A stretch of DNA of 64,000 bases from contig OZ037846.1 in the NCBI GenBank assembly GCA_964035575.1, forward strand, positions 647,501-711,500. Reading direction: 5' to 3'. Of the stretch, positions 18,367 through 28,137 are shown one piece after another (positions within the stretch are counted from its first letter, which is position 1; the number at the start of each line of letters is the position of its first letter). The position numbers and the translations under genes are program-made. Below the pieces are notes generated by a model that saw only the letters and a program-made list of their open reading frames with translations, did not search any database and was not told the origin of the DNA. The DNA comes from Rhynchopus sp. YZ270_cl-10 (taxonomy: Eukaryota; Euglenozoa; Diplonemea; Diplonemida; Diplonemidae).

Positions 18367-20157
18367 TCAAGCAGACGCAGCAAGGTGGTTGTTGGGCATG
18401 GCACGCAGCTTGGCGGCGTCCTCCACACCGTCGCCCACAGGCGCAATCCCGAAGTTGGTGACAAGGAAGTCTACAAGCGTCGGGGTGAGGAAGGCAGGCA
18501 GACGGGGTCCCAGGTGGATGTTCTTCACGTCAAGGTGGAGCAGCGTCAGCAGCACAGCCACAGCCTTCTGCTCGAACCACGAGATCCCGAACGAGATCGG
18601 GAGGTCGTTCACAGACGGGACACCCAGGGCATCCTGGAGGGCAAGCGCCACACGGATCGCACCAAAGGCGTCGTTGCACTGACCCACGTCCAAGAGACGA
18701 GGGATGCCGCCAATGTCGCCAAACTCCTCAGTGTTGAAGCGGAACTTCCCGCATCCCAGCGTCAGGATCACAGAGTCGTCTGGCACGCTCTTCGCCATGT
18801 CGGTGAAGTACGAGCGGTTCGTCTCCCGTCCGTCGCACCCACCAATCACGAAGAAGTGCTTCAGGTCCCCAGACTGGATCAGCTCCACCACCTTCCCGGC
18901 GTTCGCAAGAATGGCGTCGGCACCGAACCCAGTCGTCATCGGCCCAGTGCGGCCTTTTGCGCCGCTCTCGAAGGGCGCACACTCAAGCGCCTTTGCAATC
19001 ACCTCAGAGTAGTCGTCGTTCTCCATGTGCTTCACACCGGGCCAGCCAGTCGTCTGGCGGGTGAACAGACGGTCGCTGTACGTGCGCTTCGGCTCAATCA
19101 GGCAGTTCGTTGTCATGACCACAGCACCAGGGAAGTTCGTGAAGTCAATGCGCTGCTTCTGCCACGCACCCCCGTAGTGGCCCACAAGGTGCGAGTACTT
19201 CTGCAGCTCCGGGTAGCCGTGCGCAGGCAGCAGCTCCCCGTGGGTGTACACGTTCACGCCCTTCCCCTCCGTCTGCTCCAGGATGTTCTTCAGGTCGCGG
19301 ATGTCGTGTCCCGACACAAGGATGCAGTGTCCGGGCACAGGTGTCGTGTCCACTGTCTTCGGTGTGGGCACGCCGTACGACGTCAGGTGTGCCTGCTCCA
19401 GCAGTGCCATCACCTCCAGGTTCACCTCACCCACCTTCAGCGCCACCGGGAGGTGGGTGGCCACACTTGCCTTCGGGTCTGCAGTCGCAGCCAGGCACTC
19501 GTGCAGGCCTGCGTAGATCGAGTCGCTCTCCTTCCCCTGCACCATGGCGTGGTGTGCGTAGGCTGCTGCACCCTTCACGCCGTACGTGATCAGTTCCAGC
19601 AGCGAGAACGTGTCCGCGTCGAAGTGCGCCGCACGCGACAGCACACCCGCCTCCTCGTCCTCGTCGTCCAGAGGCTCGTACGTCGTTGCACCGCCCAGGT
19701 CTGCCGTGCCGCCAGCCTTCTCGTACAGCGCACGCGCCGTCGCACGCACAACCTTTGCACGCGCCAGGTACTCCGTGAAGCGGTCTGCGTCGTTGTTCAC
19801 GTTCGTCAGCGTCGAGAACATCGACTCCAGCACAAACCTGTCCACCTCTGCGTCCACCGCAGTTGCGTCCAGCGCACGTGCTGCGTGCGCGTACTGGCTG
19901 ATCCCGCGTGCGAAGTGCACAAGGTTGTCCTGCATGTGTGCCACAGCAGGACGCTTCCCGCACATCCCGATCTTGTCGCAGCCGCTCCCGTTCGTCTGCT
20001 CACACTGCATGCAGAACATGATCGGGTGCGTCTCGCGGATGTCCGCCAGTGTGCCCGACGACCACCGCTTCTGTGCGCACACACCTGCCTGCACAGCGCG
20101 CACAGAGGACGCTCCCGCACGCACAAGGCAGCGCTTACCTGCGTTCATTGTGTTCAT
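18367..20157 (-). CDS. hcp: Hybrid-cluster protein (hydroxylamine/NO reductase type), class I, with presequence
   Basis: 596 residues. The family carries a 4Fe-4S cluster and a 4Fe-2S-2O hybrid cluster and reduces hydroxylamine or nitric oxide. Proximal cluster ligands are Cys49, Cys52, Cys60 and Cys66, spaced C-x2-C-x7-C-x5-C as in class I enzymes of anaerobes. All eight hybrid-cluster ligands are present with exactly the spacing I recall for the Desulfovibrio protein: His284, Glu308, Cys352, Cys441, Cys469, Cys494, Glu529 and Lys531. The first about 40 residues are Arg/Ala/Ser-rich without acidic residues before Asp39 (RCLVRAGASSVRAVQAG), which suggests import into a mitochondrion or related organelle. 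The second Met (residue 4) could also be used. Upstream on the coding strand a C/T-rich stretch ends in ACAACAACAG. It is intact and very likely active. Confidence 0.95.
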   Translation of the reverse strand: MNTMNAGKRCLVRAGASSVRAVQAGVCAQKRWSSGTLADIRETHPIMFCMQCEQTNGSGCDKIGMCGKRPAVAHMQDNLVHFARGISQYAHAARALDATAVDAEVDRFVLESMFSTLTNVNNDADRFTEYLARAKVVRATARALYEKAGGTADLGGATTYEPLDDEDEEAGVLSRAAHFDADTFSLLELITYGVKGAAAYAHHAMVQGKESDSIYAGLHECLAATADPKASVATHLPVALKVGEVNLEVMALLEQAHLTSYGVPTPKTVDTTPVPGHCILVSGHDIRDLKNILEQTEGKGVNVYTHGELLPAHGYPELQKYSHLVGHYGGAWQKQRIDFTNFPGAVVMTTNCLIEPKRTYSDRLFTRQTTGWPGVKHMENDDYSEVIAKALECAPFESGAKGRTGPMTTGFGADAILANAGKVVELIQSGDLKHFFVIGGCDGRETNRSYFTDMAKSVPDDSVILTLGCGKFRFNTEEFGDIGGIPRLLDVGQCNDAFGAIRVALALQDALGVPSVNDLPISFGISWFEQKAVAVLLTLLHLDVKNIHLGPRLPAFLTPTLVDFLVTNFGIAPVGDGVEDAAKLRAMPNNHLAASA

Positions 20158-20412
20158 TGTGAGTGTGGGTGTTGTGTTTCGTCAAAAAAAGGTTCTGTTG
20201 TTGTGGAATTCAGTGAGTGTCAAGAGAGGGCATACAAGAGAACAAAATTAAAGGGGAAAGGGGGATACATTCGTTTACTGCATACGATTGGATATTTTTT
20301 CCGCCGATAAAAAAAAAATCATTTTTGTTTAGTTGGGTTTGTGAGATACCATAACACGAAGTAAAGGGGTTGAAGCAATAGAGAACGAGAGAGAGAGAGA
20401 GAGGAAAGAAAA

Positions 20413-20560
20413 CTTAACTTGAAATACAACAGCCCTCTCGTGAACAGTGTACTTTTGGTAGAATGATGTACCAAGGGTACACTAATGGTGCACCGTGGGT
20501 GGACCCCCCCTCCCAACCACGCAGTCCTACAATCCATTTCGTGGTTTACATCTGATACGG
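20413..20560 (-). ncRNA. Stem-loop family 3, full-length copy 1
   Basis: About 150 nt shared with 49839-49948. Conserved parts on the plus strand are TTGAAATACAACAGCCCTCT-CGTGAACAGTG at one end, and CCCAACCACGCAGTCCTACA followed by ATCCATTTCGTGGTTTACAT at the other. In the second part AACCACG pairs with CGTGGTT across a loop containing the invariant GTCCTACAATCC. A partial copy at 27721 has ATGGT/ACCAT in place of the outer pair. On the coding strand the element is followed by a CT-rich run. Confidence 0.5.
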
Positions 20561-20733
20561 TTAGCAAAGAGAAGAGATTAGGTGAGGGGATGTACCTCCA
20601 TGTCTCTCGCTGCTTCGTGTTGACTGCTTTTGAATTTGAAGGATGTATGTACTTTTCGTGCACGCATTTCGTTTAAAAAGAACAGAAAAAAAAGACTAAC
20701 CAGAACGGGAAAAAAGAAGAAAAAAAAGAAACA

Positions 20734-20778
20734 GTTTATAAGACTAACCTAAGCCTCTCATGCTTGGTCACCTTGAAT
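20734..20778 (-). ncRNA. Stem-loop family 1, strong copy
   Basis: GTTTATAAGACTAACCTAAG followed by CCTCTCAT and GCTTGGTCACCTTGA. The hairpin CTAAGC/GCTTGG keeps a G-U pair. On the coding strand it is followed by TTATAAAC and a long CT run. Confidence 0.55.
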
Positions 20779-20881
20779 ATAATATGTGGCAACATACACA
20801 CATATCTGAAAAGTGTGGAAAGACGGGAGGGAGGGAGGGGGTGTTTGAGTACCAAAGGGAAAAACCAAATCAAAATTCCTG

Positions 20882-20972
20882 TTTTTTGTTGTGTCGACAA
20901 ATCACCTAAGAACCTTGGGGCTAATAGGATCTGTACGAATCCTTTGTACTACGGAAGGTATAGACGTCAGTC
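20882..20972 (-). ncRNA. Stem-loop family 2, copy 1
   Basis: Shares with 22571 and 63256 the ordered blocks TTGTGTCGACAA, CACCTAAG, AACCTTGGGG, GATCTGTAC and CCTTTGTACTACGGAAGGTA. The last block forms a short hairpin (CCTT/AAGG) and CCTAAG/CTTGGG-type bases pair across a short loop. Orientation is the same in all three copies. Confidence 0.5.
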
Positions 20973-21369
20973 ATTTTATTTTCCCTTTTTGTACAGCGAT
21001 CTTAGAAATTATCGGGAGGGGGGGTATACCACATCGGCGCTTACTTCCTTATGTTTGAGGTAGTACTCCTTATTTGCCGTATTCGTACAAATTATCGACC
21101 GTAATAATGGTCGACCTTTTCAAGATTTTTCTGGAAGTTCGACCTTTTTTTACAATAATTTGTACGAATACGCCTACTATTGTTATGGTAGGAAGAATCC
21201 CTCACCTGCCATAGTTTGGGAACCCCTCCTCTGTTTTTTTTTTTTTTTTGAAAACTTTGACAACGTGTACCCCCGCGAATGGGCAATCCACGTAACCCTT
21301 TTTTTTTAAACTCCATTTATGTGGGGTGATCAGGTGTACTATTATTCATCTGCAAAAAAATTCACAAAC

Positions 21370-21480
21370 ATGGTGCTCCGGGAGGGGTCGATATTGACAG
21401 GTCGCTGACAGGTCACTGACACAGGGACTTTATACACACCCCCCCCTGATATTGACAGGTCGCCGACAGGTCGTTGACCG
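21370..21480. repeat. Two iteron-like clusters of TTGACAGGTCGCTGACAGGTC
   Basis: Two clusters, at 21393-21420 and 21450-21478, each with two or three tandem TGACAGGTC units at 11-bp spacing. The first is preceded by ATGGTGCTCCGGGAGGGGTC. The same prefix and repeats occur at 14042. Confidence 0.55.
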
Positions 21481-21736
21481 ACTTCCGAAAGCACCAAAAC
21501 CAGGAAAAATCGGGAAAAAATTCGAAATATTTTTTGTACGCATTTCGGGTTTTGCGAATTTTGTTCCAGAAAAGTACCCCCTGATCGCCCCATTTATACT
21601 TCTTTGAATCACTGTAAAATCGTTTCAAAAAATAAAATCGCGTGAAGCAACGGGGATAAATCTACGTTGCATTCCGCTACGTTGAAGTGTCTCTGATTTC
21701 TGTGTATATAATATTATAAAAAAATGTTTTTGATTT

Positions 21737-21772
21737 GAAGTACAAAACCCTTCGTTGACAGTGTGTACTTAA
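21737..21772 (-). ncRNA. Stem-loop family 3, core-only copy
   Basis: GAAGTACAAAACCCTTCGTT followed by GACAGTGTGTACTT matches one end of family 3 (consensus TTGAAATACAAAACCCTTCG, TGAACAGTG). It is only a fragment. GTAC at each side can pair. Confidence 0.35.
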
Positions 21773-21779
21773 AACAAGA

Positions 21780-21828
21780 AGTTTATCAGATGAACCTAAG
21801 CCTCTTTGTGCTTATGCACCTTGATCAC
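21780..21828 (-). ncRNA. Stem-loop family 1, copy with longer loop
   Basis: AGTTTATCAGATGAACCTAAG followed by CCTCTTTGT and GCTTATGCACCTTGAT. The stem TAAGC/GCTTA encloses an 8-nt loop. Confidence 0.5.
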
Positions 21829-22570
21829 ATTCGTTGTCGTACAGCATCAAAAAAAAAATACATAAATAAAATTGAAAAGATGAAATTCCAGAATAGAAAT
21901 CAGAAAATGCGGGGAGGGAAAATGCGAAAAAAAAAAGAAGGAAAAAAAAAAGGGGGTTATTGTAGTGCGTGAAACTGCTTTTCACATCCTTGGCAAATTA
22001 CACTTGGGGGTCGTGAAAGTATTTTTTATTTTTACTATTTTTACTGTTCACGCGTTTCTTTTTTTGACAAAAGATGTCCCAATGTATGCAATTTTTTTGC
22101 ATACTTTAATTTGAACCAAGGCTATGAATACACAGTAGCTATCAAGCCTGTATGCTGGATCCTATTTGTGTGGTTTTGTTTTTTTTGTTTTTCTTTCTCT
22201 TTCTGTCATCAAAATAAATGCGTGTTGTTGGTGTGGCCCGCCCATCGATTTAAACCACTTTAGGGCCATTCTTGGGACATCCAAAACCGCAAAACGGGCC
22301 ACACCAGTTGTGCTAAAAAAATAAAACTCTTCCTTTTTTAGATAGATATTCAGTCAAAAGAAACGAAAACAAGGAAAAAAGAGAGAAAGTTTTTTCGTTG
22401 ATCGCTCGAATTAGTGTCCCTGAGTGAATGAATCTGGGGAGTAATTCGGCAAGCACTATCTAAAAACAGAGTTTTATTTTTATATGACGATTCTCGTATA
22501 TTCAAAAAAAAAAAGCAGAGTGTGTAGGTTCCTAGGCTAGGATACGTTCTCAGCTCAATGCCAGATTACA

Positions 22571-22660
22571 TTTTTTGTTGTGTCGACAATCGCCTAAGGA
22601 CCCGCTTGGGGAACCTAGAGTCTGTACTTACTCTCAATGTTGGCCGAAGCCTTTGTATTA
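22571..22660 (-). ncRNA. Stem-loop family 2, copy 2
   Basis: TTTTTTGTTGTGTCGACAAT, CGCCTAAGGACCCGCTTGGG, GAACCTAGAGTCTGTACTTA and TTGGCCGAAGCC in order, as in the copy at 63256. CCTAAG/CTTGGG flank a short loop. The copy begins 120 bp beyond the kinase stop codon. Confidence 0.5.
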
Positions 22661-22778
22661 TTTTTTTTGAAAAATTGGAAAAAAAAAAAAAAAATTGACA
22701 ACGTGTACACACCACCCCTCCGCCCCCTTATCTCTCGTGAATACCGCTACGTTCTATCTTATTTTTTTAAGATTTCCC

Positions 22779-25604
22779 CTACTTTCTGGACACAAAGCTA
22801 TTCTTCAATGACCCGATAACGGCCCCATCCCACCAGACCTTTTTTTTCAGTTCGGCCCAGGTCATTTGCTTTCCATTTTCGAGAACAATATGTCCGAGCA
22901 CTGGCGTACTCTCCAGCAACATTTTGTACGCAGCCAGGTTGTTCGGATCCAACGCCACGACACGCTTGAGGAGCGCCCCCTTTGAACACCGCACCCCATT
23001 CGGGAGCGTCACGCCCACCTCCTTTGTTGACAGCAGCGCGGCCAGGTTGAGATACGCAGTGATATTCTTTGAATCCAGCGTCAACGCAGCCCTATACAAA
23101 TCTTGCTTCGTTTTCCGCTTTTTATCCAACACAACATAACTCCCCGTCATCGCGCATGCCAAATTAATATAAACTTCCGCAGAAGCTAGCAACTCAAGCG
23201 ACCTAATCAGCAACGCCTCTTTTGATACATGGGAGGGTCCGTTATATTGAATGATTTGTGTAGAGGCGCCTCGGGGAAGGAGGAGGGCCAGGTTGCGAAG
23301 TGCGCGGGCGTGGTGTGCGTCGATTGAAATGGCCTGTTTTAGAAGAGACTCGCGTGTCATGATGGTGCCGTCATTGAGGGTCGTCTGCCCCCCCTGGGGG
23401 ACCAACCGCGAGAGGTTGAACAATGCATGTGCACTGTTCGGATCCGCCGCAATCGCACGCTTGAAACACATTTCGCTGTCCAACAGCACGCCGTCGACCT
23501 CCTCCAGCTGCCCTGCCGGAATGCGGTTTCCAAGATTGTTGTATGCCTCGCTGCACCCATCTTTACTCCCCTTCTCGATCGTCCGGATCAGACGTTGAAC
23601 TGTCGAAAGCGGTTTTGGTGGTGGGATCAATGCAGGGGTCTGCCCATTTGATTCAATCTCTTCCAAGCTTTTCACCAAATCAAGAGCAGTCGGACGGCGA
23701 GCAGGAAGCTCCGCTAAACATGGTTTGAGGAAGCAATCCTGCACCGCTCCACGATAGCCGCGCCGAACCCACTCTATGGTGCGACCGAATGAGAAAATAT
23801 CACTCATCGGGGAGGCCCGACCACAGTCACCACTCTGCATTGAGGTGTAGGTGGTTGTGCTTACTTTGTCCTTCCCCTTTTGGTCCTTCCCCCGAGGGCA
23901 CAGCTCTGGTGCCATGTAGTACCGTGTTCCGGCACGTTCCCGTAGAACTGCTTCCGGTGAGTTCATCGCGATGGCTAAACCAAAGTCTGCAAGAATGGAG
24001 ATGAGGCGTTTGTCGTGGAGATCGACCAGGACGTTTTCGGGTTTGATGTCCCGGTGGATGAACCCTTTTGAGTGTACGTATTCAATCGCTTTGGCGAGGG
24101 TGCACGAGAACGATTCGAACATCTCAGGGAAGGTTGTGTTCTCGTAGGTCCAGTTGTTCTTTTCTGTGGAAATGACGAATTGGCGGAGGTTGCCGTGGTT
24201 AACATGCTTAACATAAGTTGAGAAGTTGATTGGGTCAACAAACTTGAGTTCGACAACAAAACGGCTGGTAGAGTTGAAGCACAGCTTTAGCATAGGGAGC
24301 AGCTCGGCACAGAAGACCTTCATGCGGGAGAGGGTGTGGCTTTCCTTGGTGTACTTCGCGCAGTAGCGATCGTACGACTGCGAGAGACGCACCTCCCCAA
24401 AGGTCCCAGCCCCGAGCACCCTTCCGCCGTTCTCCGGTGCCTCGCCTGCCTTGCAAATCATGTCTACTCCGGCGGCCTCCTTCATTGTAGTTAGCATCCG
24501 GATGACCATCCCCGCGTGGCTTGTGACCAGCTTGTACTTCACCTGTGGTAGGTCCCCCGCCACGCCAGTACCCAAACACTGTAGCTGCAGCTGTTCCATA
24601 TCTTCGTGCGCGTTGCGTGTCTCGCCTAGAATCTCGACAGCGTAGTCCTCGTAAGGCTGTTCTTTGTCCTCGTCGTTGACAGTGCGAACCAAGCGTGCGA
24701 TATATGCCACGTTCCCTACATCTACCGGCATTGTAACCACAGTGACATGCCCAAAATCCTCCATTCTCCCAGTTTTTGTCATGAATTTGAGCTCAATGTG
24801 TTGGTCCCATATTTTGTTTTCTACTTTAAATACGAATGCAATTTGAATTGTCGCTTGCAGTTCTACGGTGCAAGGAGCGGTGTACGGCACGGCAGTCCAC
24901 GCGGCAGTGTTCACGCAGGCGGTGGGGTCGTAGTCAACGATGGCCACATCCTCTGAAGTAGATGCTTCTGAGGTGGGCTGGTGGTCGCTCGCAATCGACA
25001 TGGAGTAGGTACCGCCTTCTTCGGTTTGGTGCGTTACTCCACCTGACTGGGTCGTCACACCATGCTCCCGATTCCCATCTCCCCTCACTGAAGACTCATA
25101 CGTTCCAAATTCGTAGATGTCCGAAGACTGTCCGTCACGATGTGATGCTTCAGTGTGTTCATATGGGTTTGCATCAGGCCTAGAATGATGTGTTGCAACA
25201 GATGGATCCCCCAGTTGGTATGCAGATGATGACGACTCTCCATCGATGTGTGAAGCTTCGGTGCGTCCTGTATGTTCGTGGTCGTCGTGGTCATCGTGTT
25301 CATCGCCCAATCCTTCTGATGGTACTGTGTCATTTTCATGTGTGCATGGACCCACAGATGGTATGCAATCGTCGTCAAATTCATAGTCTTCTGAGGCCTC
25401 CTCTGGATCTGTCTTTTGTAATGTCTTTTCATCCAACCCTGACTGTATTGTGTCTTGTGTGCATGCATCCGGTGGTCTCGAATCATGATGTGTTGCAACA
25501 GACGGCTCGCCTAGTTCATATGCAGACGACCCTCCACCAGAAGGCTCGCAAAAGTCATCATCAAACGCGTATGAGGACTGACCAGATAGTTCTGTTCCAC
25601 TCAT
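22779..25604 (-). CDS. Protein kinase with TPR-like C-terminal tail
   Basis: 941 residues from the ATG at 25604. A start 14 codons earlier would need TTG. Residues 1-215 are acidic and low-complexity and contain a repeated module (SSAYELGEPSVATHH, SSAYQLGDPSVATHH). Residues 225-385 form an unassigned, probably beta-rich region. The kinase domain spans about 395-665: glycine loop GAGTFGEV (398-405), catalytic Lys417 (CAKYTK), HRDIKPENV (Asp519), DFG (540-542) and YYMAPE (APE 565-567). All catalytic residues are present, so it is probably an active Ser/Thr kinase. Residues 680-920 hold degenerate tetratricopeptide repeats of the form LLKRAISIDPxxAxAYxNLAxLL joined by DGTIMTRESL-type linkers. 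From memory this domain order resembles kinases of free-living bodonids. On the coding strand ACCCCCCCTCAG lies about 50 nt before the ATG. Confidence 0.9.
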   Translation of the reverse strand: MSGTELSGQSSYAFDDDFCEPSGGGSSAYELGEPSVATHHDSRPPDACTQDTIQSGLDEKTLQKTDPEEASEDYEFDDDCIPSVGPCTHENDTVPSEGLGDEHDDHDDHEHTGRTEASHIDGESSSSAYQLGDPSVATHHSRPDANPYEHTEASHRDGQSSDIYEFGTYESSVRGDGNREHGVTTQSGGVTHQTEEGGTYSMSIASDHQPTSEASTSEDVAIVDYDPTACVNTAAWTAVPYTAPCTVELQATIQIAFVFKVENKIWDQHIELKFMTKTGRMEDFGHVTVVTMPVDVGNVAYIARLVRTVNDEDKEQPYEDYAVEILGETRNAHEDMEQLQLQCLGTGVAGDLPQVKYKLVTSHAGMVIRMLTTMKEAAGVDMICKAGEAPENGGRVLGAGTFGEVRLSQSYDRYCAKYTKESHTLSRMKVFCAELLPMLKLCFNSTSRFVVELKFVDPINFSTYVKHVNHGNLRQFVISTEKNNWTYENTTFPEMFESFSCTLAKAIEYVHSKGFIHRDIKPENVLVDLHDKRLISILADFGLAIAMNSPEAVLRERAGTRYYMAPELCPRGKDQKGKDKVSTTTYTSMQSGDCGRASPMSDIFSFGRTIEWVRRGYRGAVQDCFLKPCLAELPARRPTALDLVKSLEEIESNGQTPALIPPPKPLSTVQRLIRTIEKGSKDGCSEAYNNLGNRIPAGQLEEVDGVLLDSEMCFKRAIAADPNSAHALFNLSRLVPQGGQTTLNDGTIMTRESLLKQAISIDAHHARALRNLALLLPRGASTQIIQYNGPSHVSKEALLIRSLELLASAEVYINLACAMTGSYVVLDKKRKTKQDLYRAALTLDSKNITAYLNLAALLSTKEVGVTLPNGVRCSKGALLKRVVALDPNNLAAYKMLLESTPVLGHIVLENGKQMTWAELKKKVWWDGAVIGSLKNSFVSRK

Positions 25605-26821
25605 TGTTTTTATATTTTTTTCTTCCAAAGATTCAAAGATTATCAATATAAACTGAGGGGGGGTACTAAACCCTTCGATAACAGTGTTAGCGGTGTACCT
25701 GAGCTACCGTTTGAGGAGGGGGGTTGGAGGGGGGGAAGAGAGGGAGAGAGAGAGGGAGGGAGGGGGAGGGGGAGGGGGGAATGATCAAGATATTTTCAGT
25801 CGAAAAATGGAGTTTTGTCCATAAGCGTCGGGTAGAGTAATGCAAATTGCATGAGGAGGGTCAAATGTCGTTCTTTTGTTTTTTTATTTTTTTTAGGTTT
25901 TTTTTGGGGGGGAGTTTCTCACCTTTCTTTTGTTTTTCGTAGATTTTTTTATTTATTTTTTTTTGCGGAGGGGTCAATTTGCTTGTTTTGTTTTACTGGG
26001 GGCAATTAAAGTATACGGTGCAAAATAAAGTACACATTTTTTTTTAATTTGTGTACATTAGAATCGCACCTCCCCAAGTAATTTTTTTTTACTCCGCTTT
26101 TTTGCGCTTTTTGTACTCAAGCTTAAAACCCCTCCCTTCCCCACTGGCTCAAGGATTTAAAAAATAAAATATTAATCCTAGATTCAGTGGGGGGAGAGAC
26201 AAAAGGGGAAGAGAAACGGAGGGAAAGGTGAGGATAAGCCTCTTGGTGCTTGGTCACCTCAAATAAAAGAGTGGATGGGGAAATGAGAAGTTGAAAAAGA
26301 CAAAAGGCAAAAATAAAAAAAAAATGCAACAATGAATTAAGCTATAACCCCTTCTACCTGCCTAACTAAAAAAGCTGTTTTTTTTGTGTGTGATCCCACT
26401 TCTGTGACAAAAAAAAAAATAAACACACCTTCCCTTACCCCCGCCTTTAAACGATGGCTGAATTTTTTCTTTTGTGTTCTGATGCATTTTTCACCAGCAG
26501 ACAGTACAAAAAAGAAATACAACAAAAATACCACACCACATTTTGTTCTCTGATAAACAAAAAACCCAGAACACACCTGATGCCACCATTTTTTTTTTTT
26601 TCTTTTTTTTTTAGAAATCCCTTCCAGACCCCCTTCGTCACCCTCCTCTCATACGCATGCATCTTCCACTCAGCGTTGTTTTTTTTTCTTCTTTTCTTTT
26701 TTTTTTTCCAGTGAACAGATGATGCATTTTCAGTTGAGAAAACTATCGTTTTGCCTCCCATTTATTGTGCTTTCCTCTCGAGGGGCTTTTTCATTTTTGG
26801 TGATTCAATCAGGATGCATGC
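25605..26821. other. Intergenic region between kinase and first CCCH gene
   Basis: AT-rich with long T and GA runs and no gene. A family 3 fragment (GGTACTAAACCCTTCGATAA, CAGTGTTAGCGG) sits at 25661-25702, immediately before the acceptor-like CCCCCCTCAG of the kinase. A family 1 copy lies at 26224. Confidence 0.5.
26224..26264 (-). ncRNA. Stem-loop family 1, variant copy
   Basis: AAAGGTGAGGATAAGC, CTCTTGGT, GCTTGGTCACCTCAAATAAA. The stem TAAGC/GCTTG is kept. The usual TTTATAAGATGA lead is replaced by GGTGAGGA, which itself pairs with the trailing TCACCT. Confidence 0.45.
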
Positions 26822-27148
26822 TTAGTGGAGGAAACGGCATCTGTCTCCGAACTGGCAGGTTGCTCCGTTGCGGCAGGGGACCTGGACCTTCTTGACCGGC
26901 GGGCCACCCTCAATGTGCTCGAAGCTGCAGTTGGCTCCGCTCTTGCAGACCTTGCCGGGGACACCGTAGAAGTGGCAGACACGTGGGCGGTTGCCTCCCT
27001 TGCCTCCCTTTCCTCCCTTGCCTCCCTTGCCGCCTCCCTTGCCCTTACCCATCGGGGGCATACCCGGTCCGGGCATTCCCATCATCGGGGGCTTGCCAGG
27101 GTGCTGCTGCATCATTCCCATCGGGGGCATTCCAGGCATTCCGTACAT
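26822..27148 (-). CDS. Small CCCH zinc-finger protein (paralogue 1)
   Basis: 108 residues starting MYGMPGMPPMG. A longer frame exists but the ATG at 27148 follows a long CT-rich tract ending CTCACCCAG and matches the start of paralogue 2. The N-terminal half is Met/Pro/Gly-rich, then Lys/Gly-rich (KGGKGGKGG). The C-terminal half carries two CCCH fingers: C-x9-C-x5-C-x3-H (VCHFYGVPGKVCKSGANCSF) and C-x5-C-x5-C-x3-H (PCRNGATCQFGDRCRFLH), the last residue being the final His. CCCH fingers of this kind generally bind RNA and small CCCH proteins are common post-transcriptional regulators. Target and function here are unknown. The last about 190 nt are almost identical to the genes at 29463 and 63002. 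Confidence 0.85.
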   Translation of the reverse strand: MYGMPGMPPMGMMQQHPGKPPMMGMPGPGMPPMGKGKGGGKGGKGGKGGKGGNRPRVCHFYGVPGKVCKSGANCSFEHIEGGPPVKKVQVPCRNGATCQFGDRCRFLH

Positions 27149-28104
27149 CGTGTTTGGTGTTGTGTGTGATGGCTGGGTGAGGTGAAGGGGTGAAGGGATG
27201 AAGGGGGGTGAGGGAGAACAGGGTAGGATTTTATTTCTCAACCCAACAATGATAAAGCGTGACAATAAATAAAGGCAAAGCGGCATAAATTTGAAGTTTT
27301 GTGAGGCACTCTGTGGAGTCACAGAGCCACCAACACTCCTCAGTCTTTTTTCCTGCGCTTCCAGAAAAACTCGCGTATGCGACTAGGAACGAAAAAAAAT
27401 GATAGTCCCGTGAGTGGAAAGGTATAGTTTAAAAAGTGAAGTTATTAATGCAGGCACCTCCGACGAGTAAAAAAAAAGAGGGGGAGGCAGAATTTTTAGT
27501 CTCTTTGTTTTTCAACGTTGAATTGTTTTTCGCTTTTTTTTTATGTTTTTTTTTTGTGTTTTTTTTTGTGTGGACAAAAACAAAAAGGAACAAAAGAATA
27601 AACAGACAATGGTTGTCAAAAAAATTTGATTTTTAGACTTACTACGGGATAGCAAGCTTTATGTCAAATAAAATAAAAACAAAAATAGAGATGGTATTTT
27701 TTTTGTAAAGTATTGGACCCTTCCCCAACCATTGCATGGTCCTACAATCCCTTTTCGAGGATGGTATCTTATATGCCTCTACGCCTGCTTCCTCTCATAC
27801 CCGCCCTCCCCACCTGAGTCTCTCTATTTGCATATTCCGTTTTTGATAAATTGTTTGAATCCACATTTTTTTTTTTTTTCCTGTATTTTTTTTTTTTTTG
27901 AGGGGGCACGAATCTTTCCTAACATTTGAAAACGGTCTTCTCCAAGAGGGGTTAGTGTGAGTGTTCCTTTTAAAAAAGATGAATGAAAAATGAAAATACC
28001 TCTGTATTACTATACATATTTCAACAAAAAGAAAAAGTCTATAAACAGAAGCTCACAATATGAGATCTGTATAATAGGTTCGAAACAAAAAAAAATAAAA
28101 ATGG

Positions 28105-28137
<33 letters not shown>

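Larger units (their letters stand above)
20158..22778. other. Intergenic region dense in strand-locked stem-loop motifs
   Basis: The gap between hybrid-cluster gene and kinase gene holds, in transcriptional order (right to left), family 2 (22571), family 1 (21780), a family 3 core (21737), iteron-like repeats (21370-21480), family 2 (20882), family 1 (20734) and family 3 (20413). No protein gene is visible. At 22230-22305 a minor foldback has arms GGTGTGGCCCG/CGGGCCACACC. Confidence 0.5.

Noticed and set aside
18166-20310. 714-codon plus-strand frame opposite the hybrid-cluster gene
   Set aside because: The minus strand encodes a complete hybrid-cluster protein with all cluster ligands, so the plus-strand frame is a shadow.
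22230-22305. Small foldback GGTGTGGCCCG as a separate transposon
   Set aside because: Arms are only 11-13 bp, no second copy exists in the window and there is no target duplication, so it is noted only in passing.
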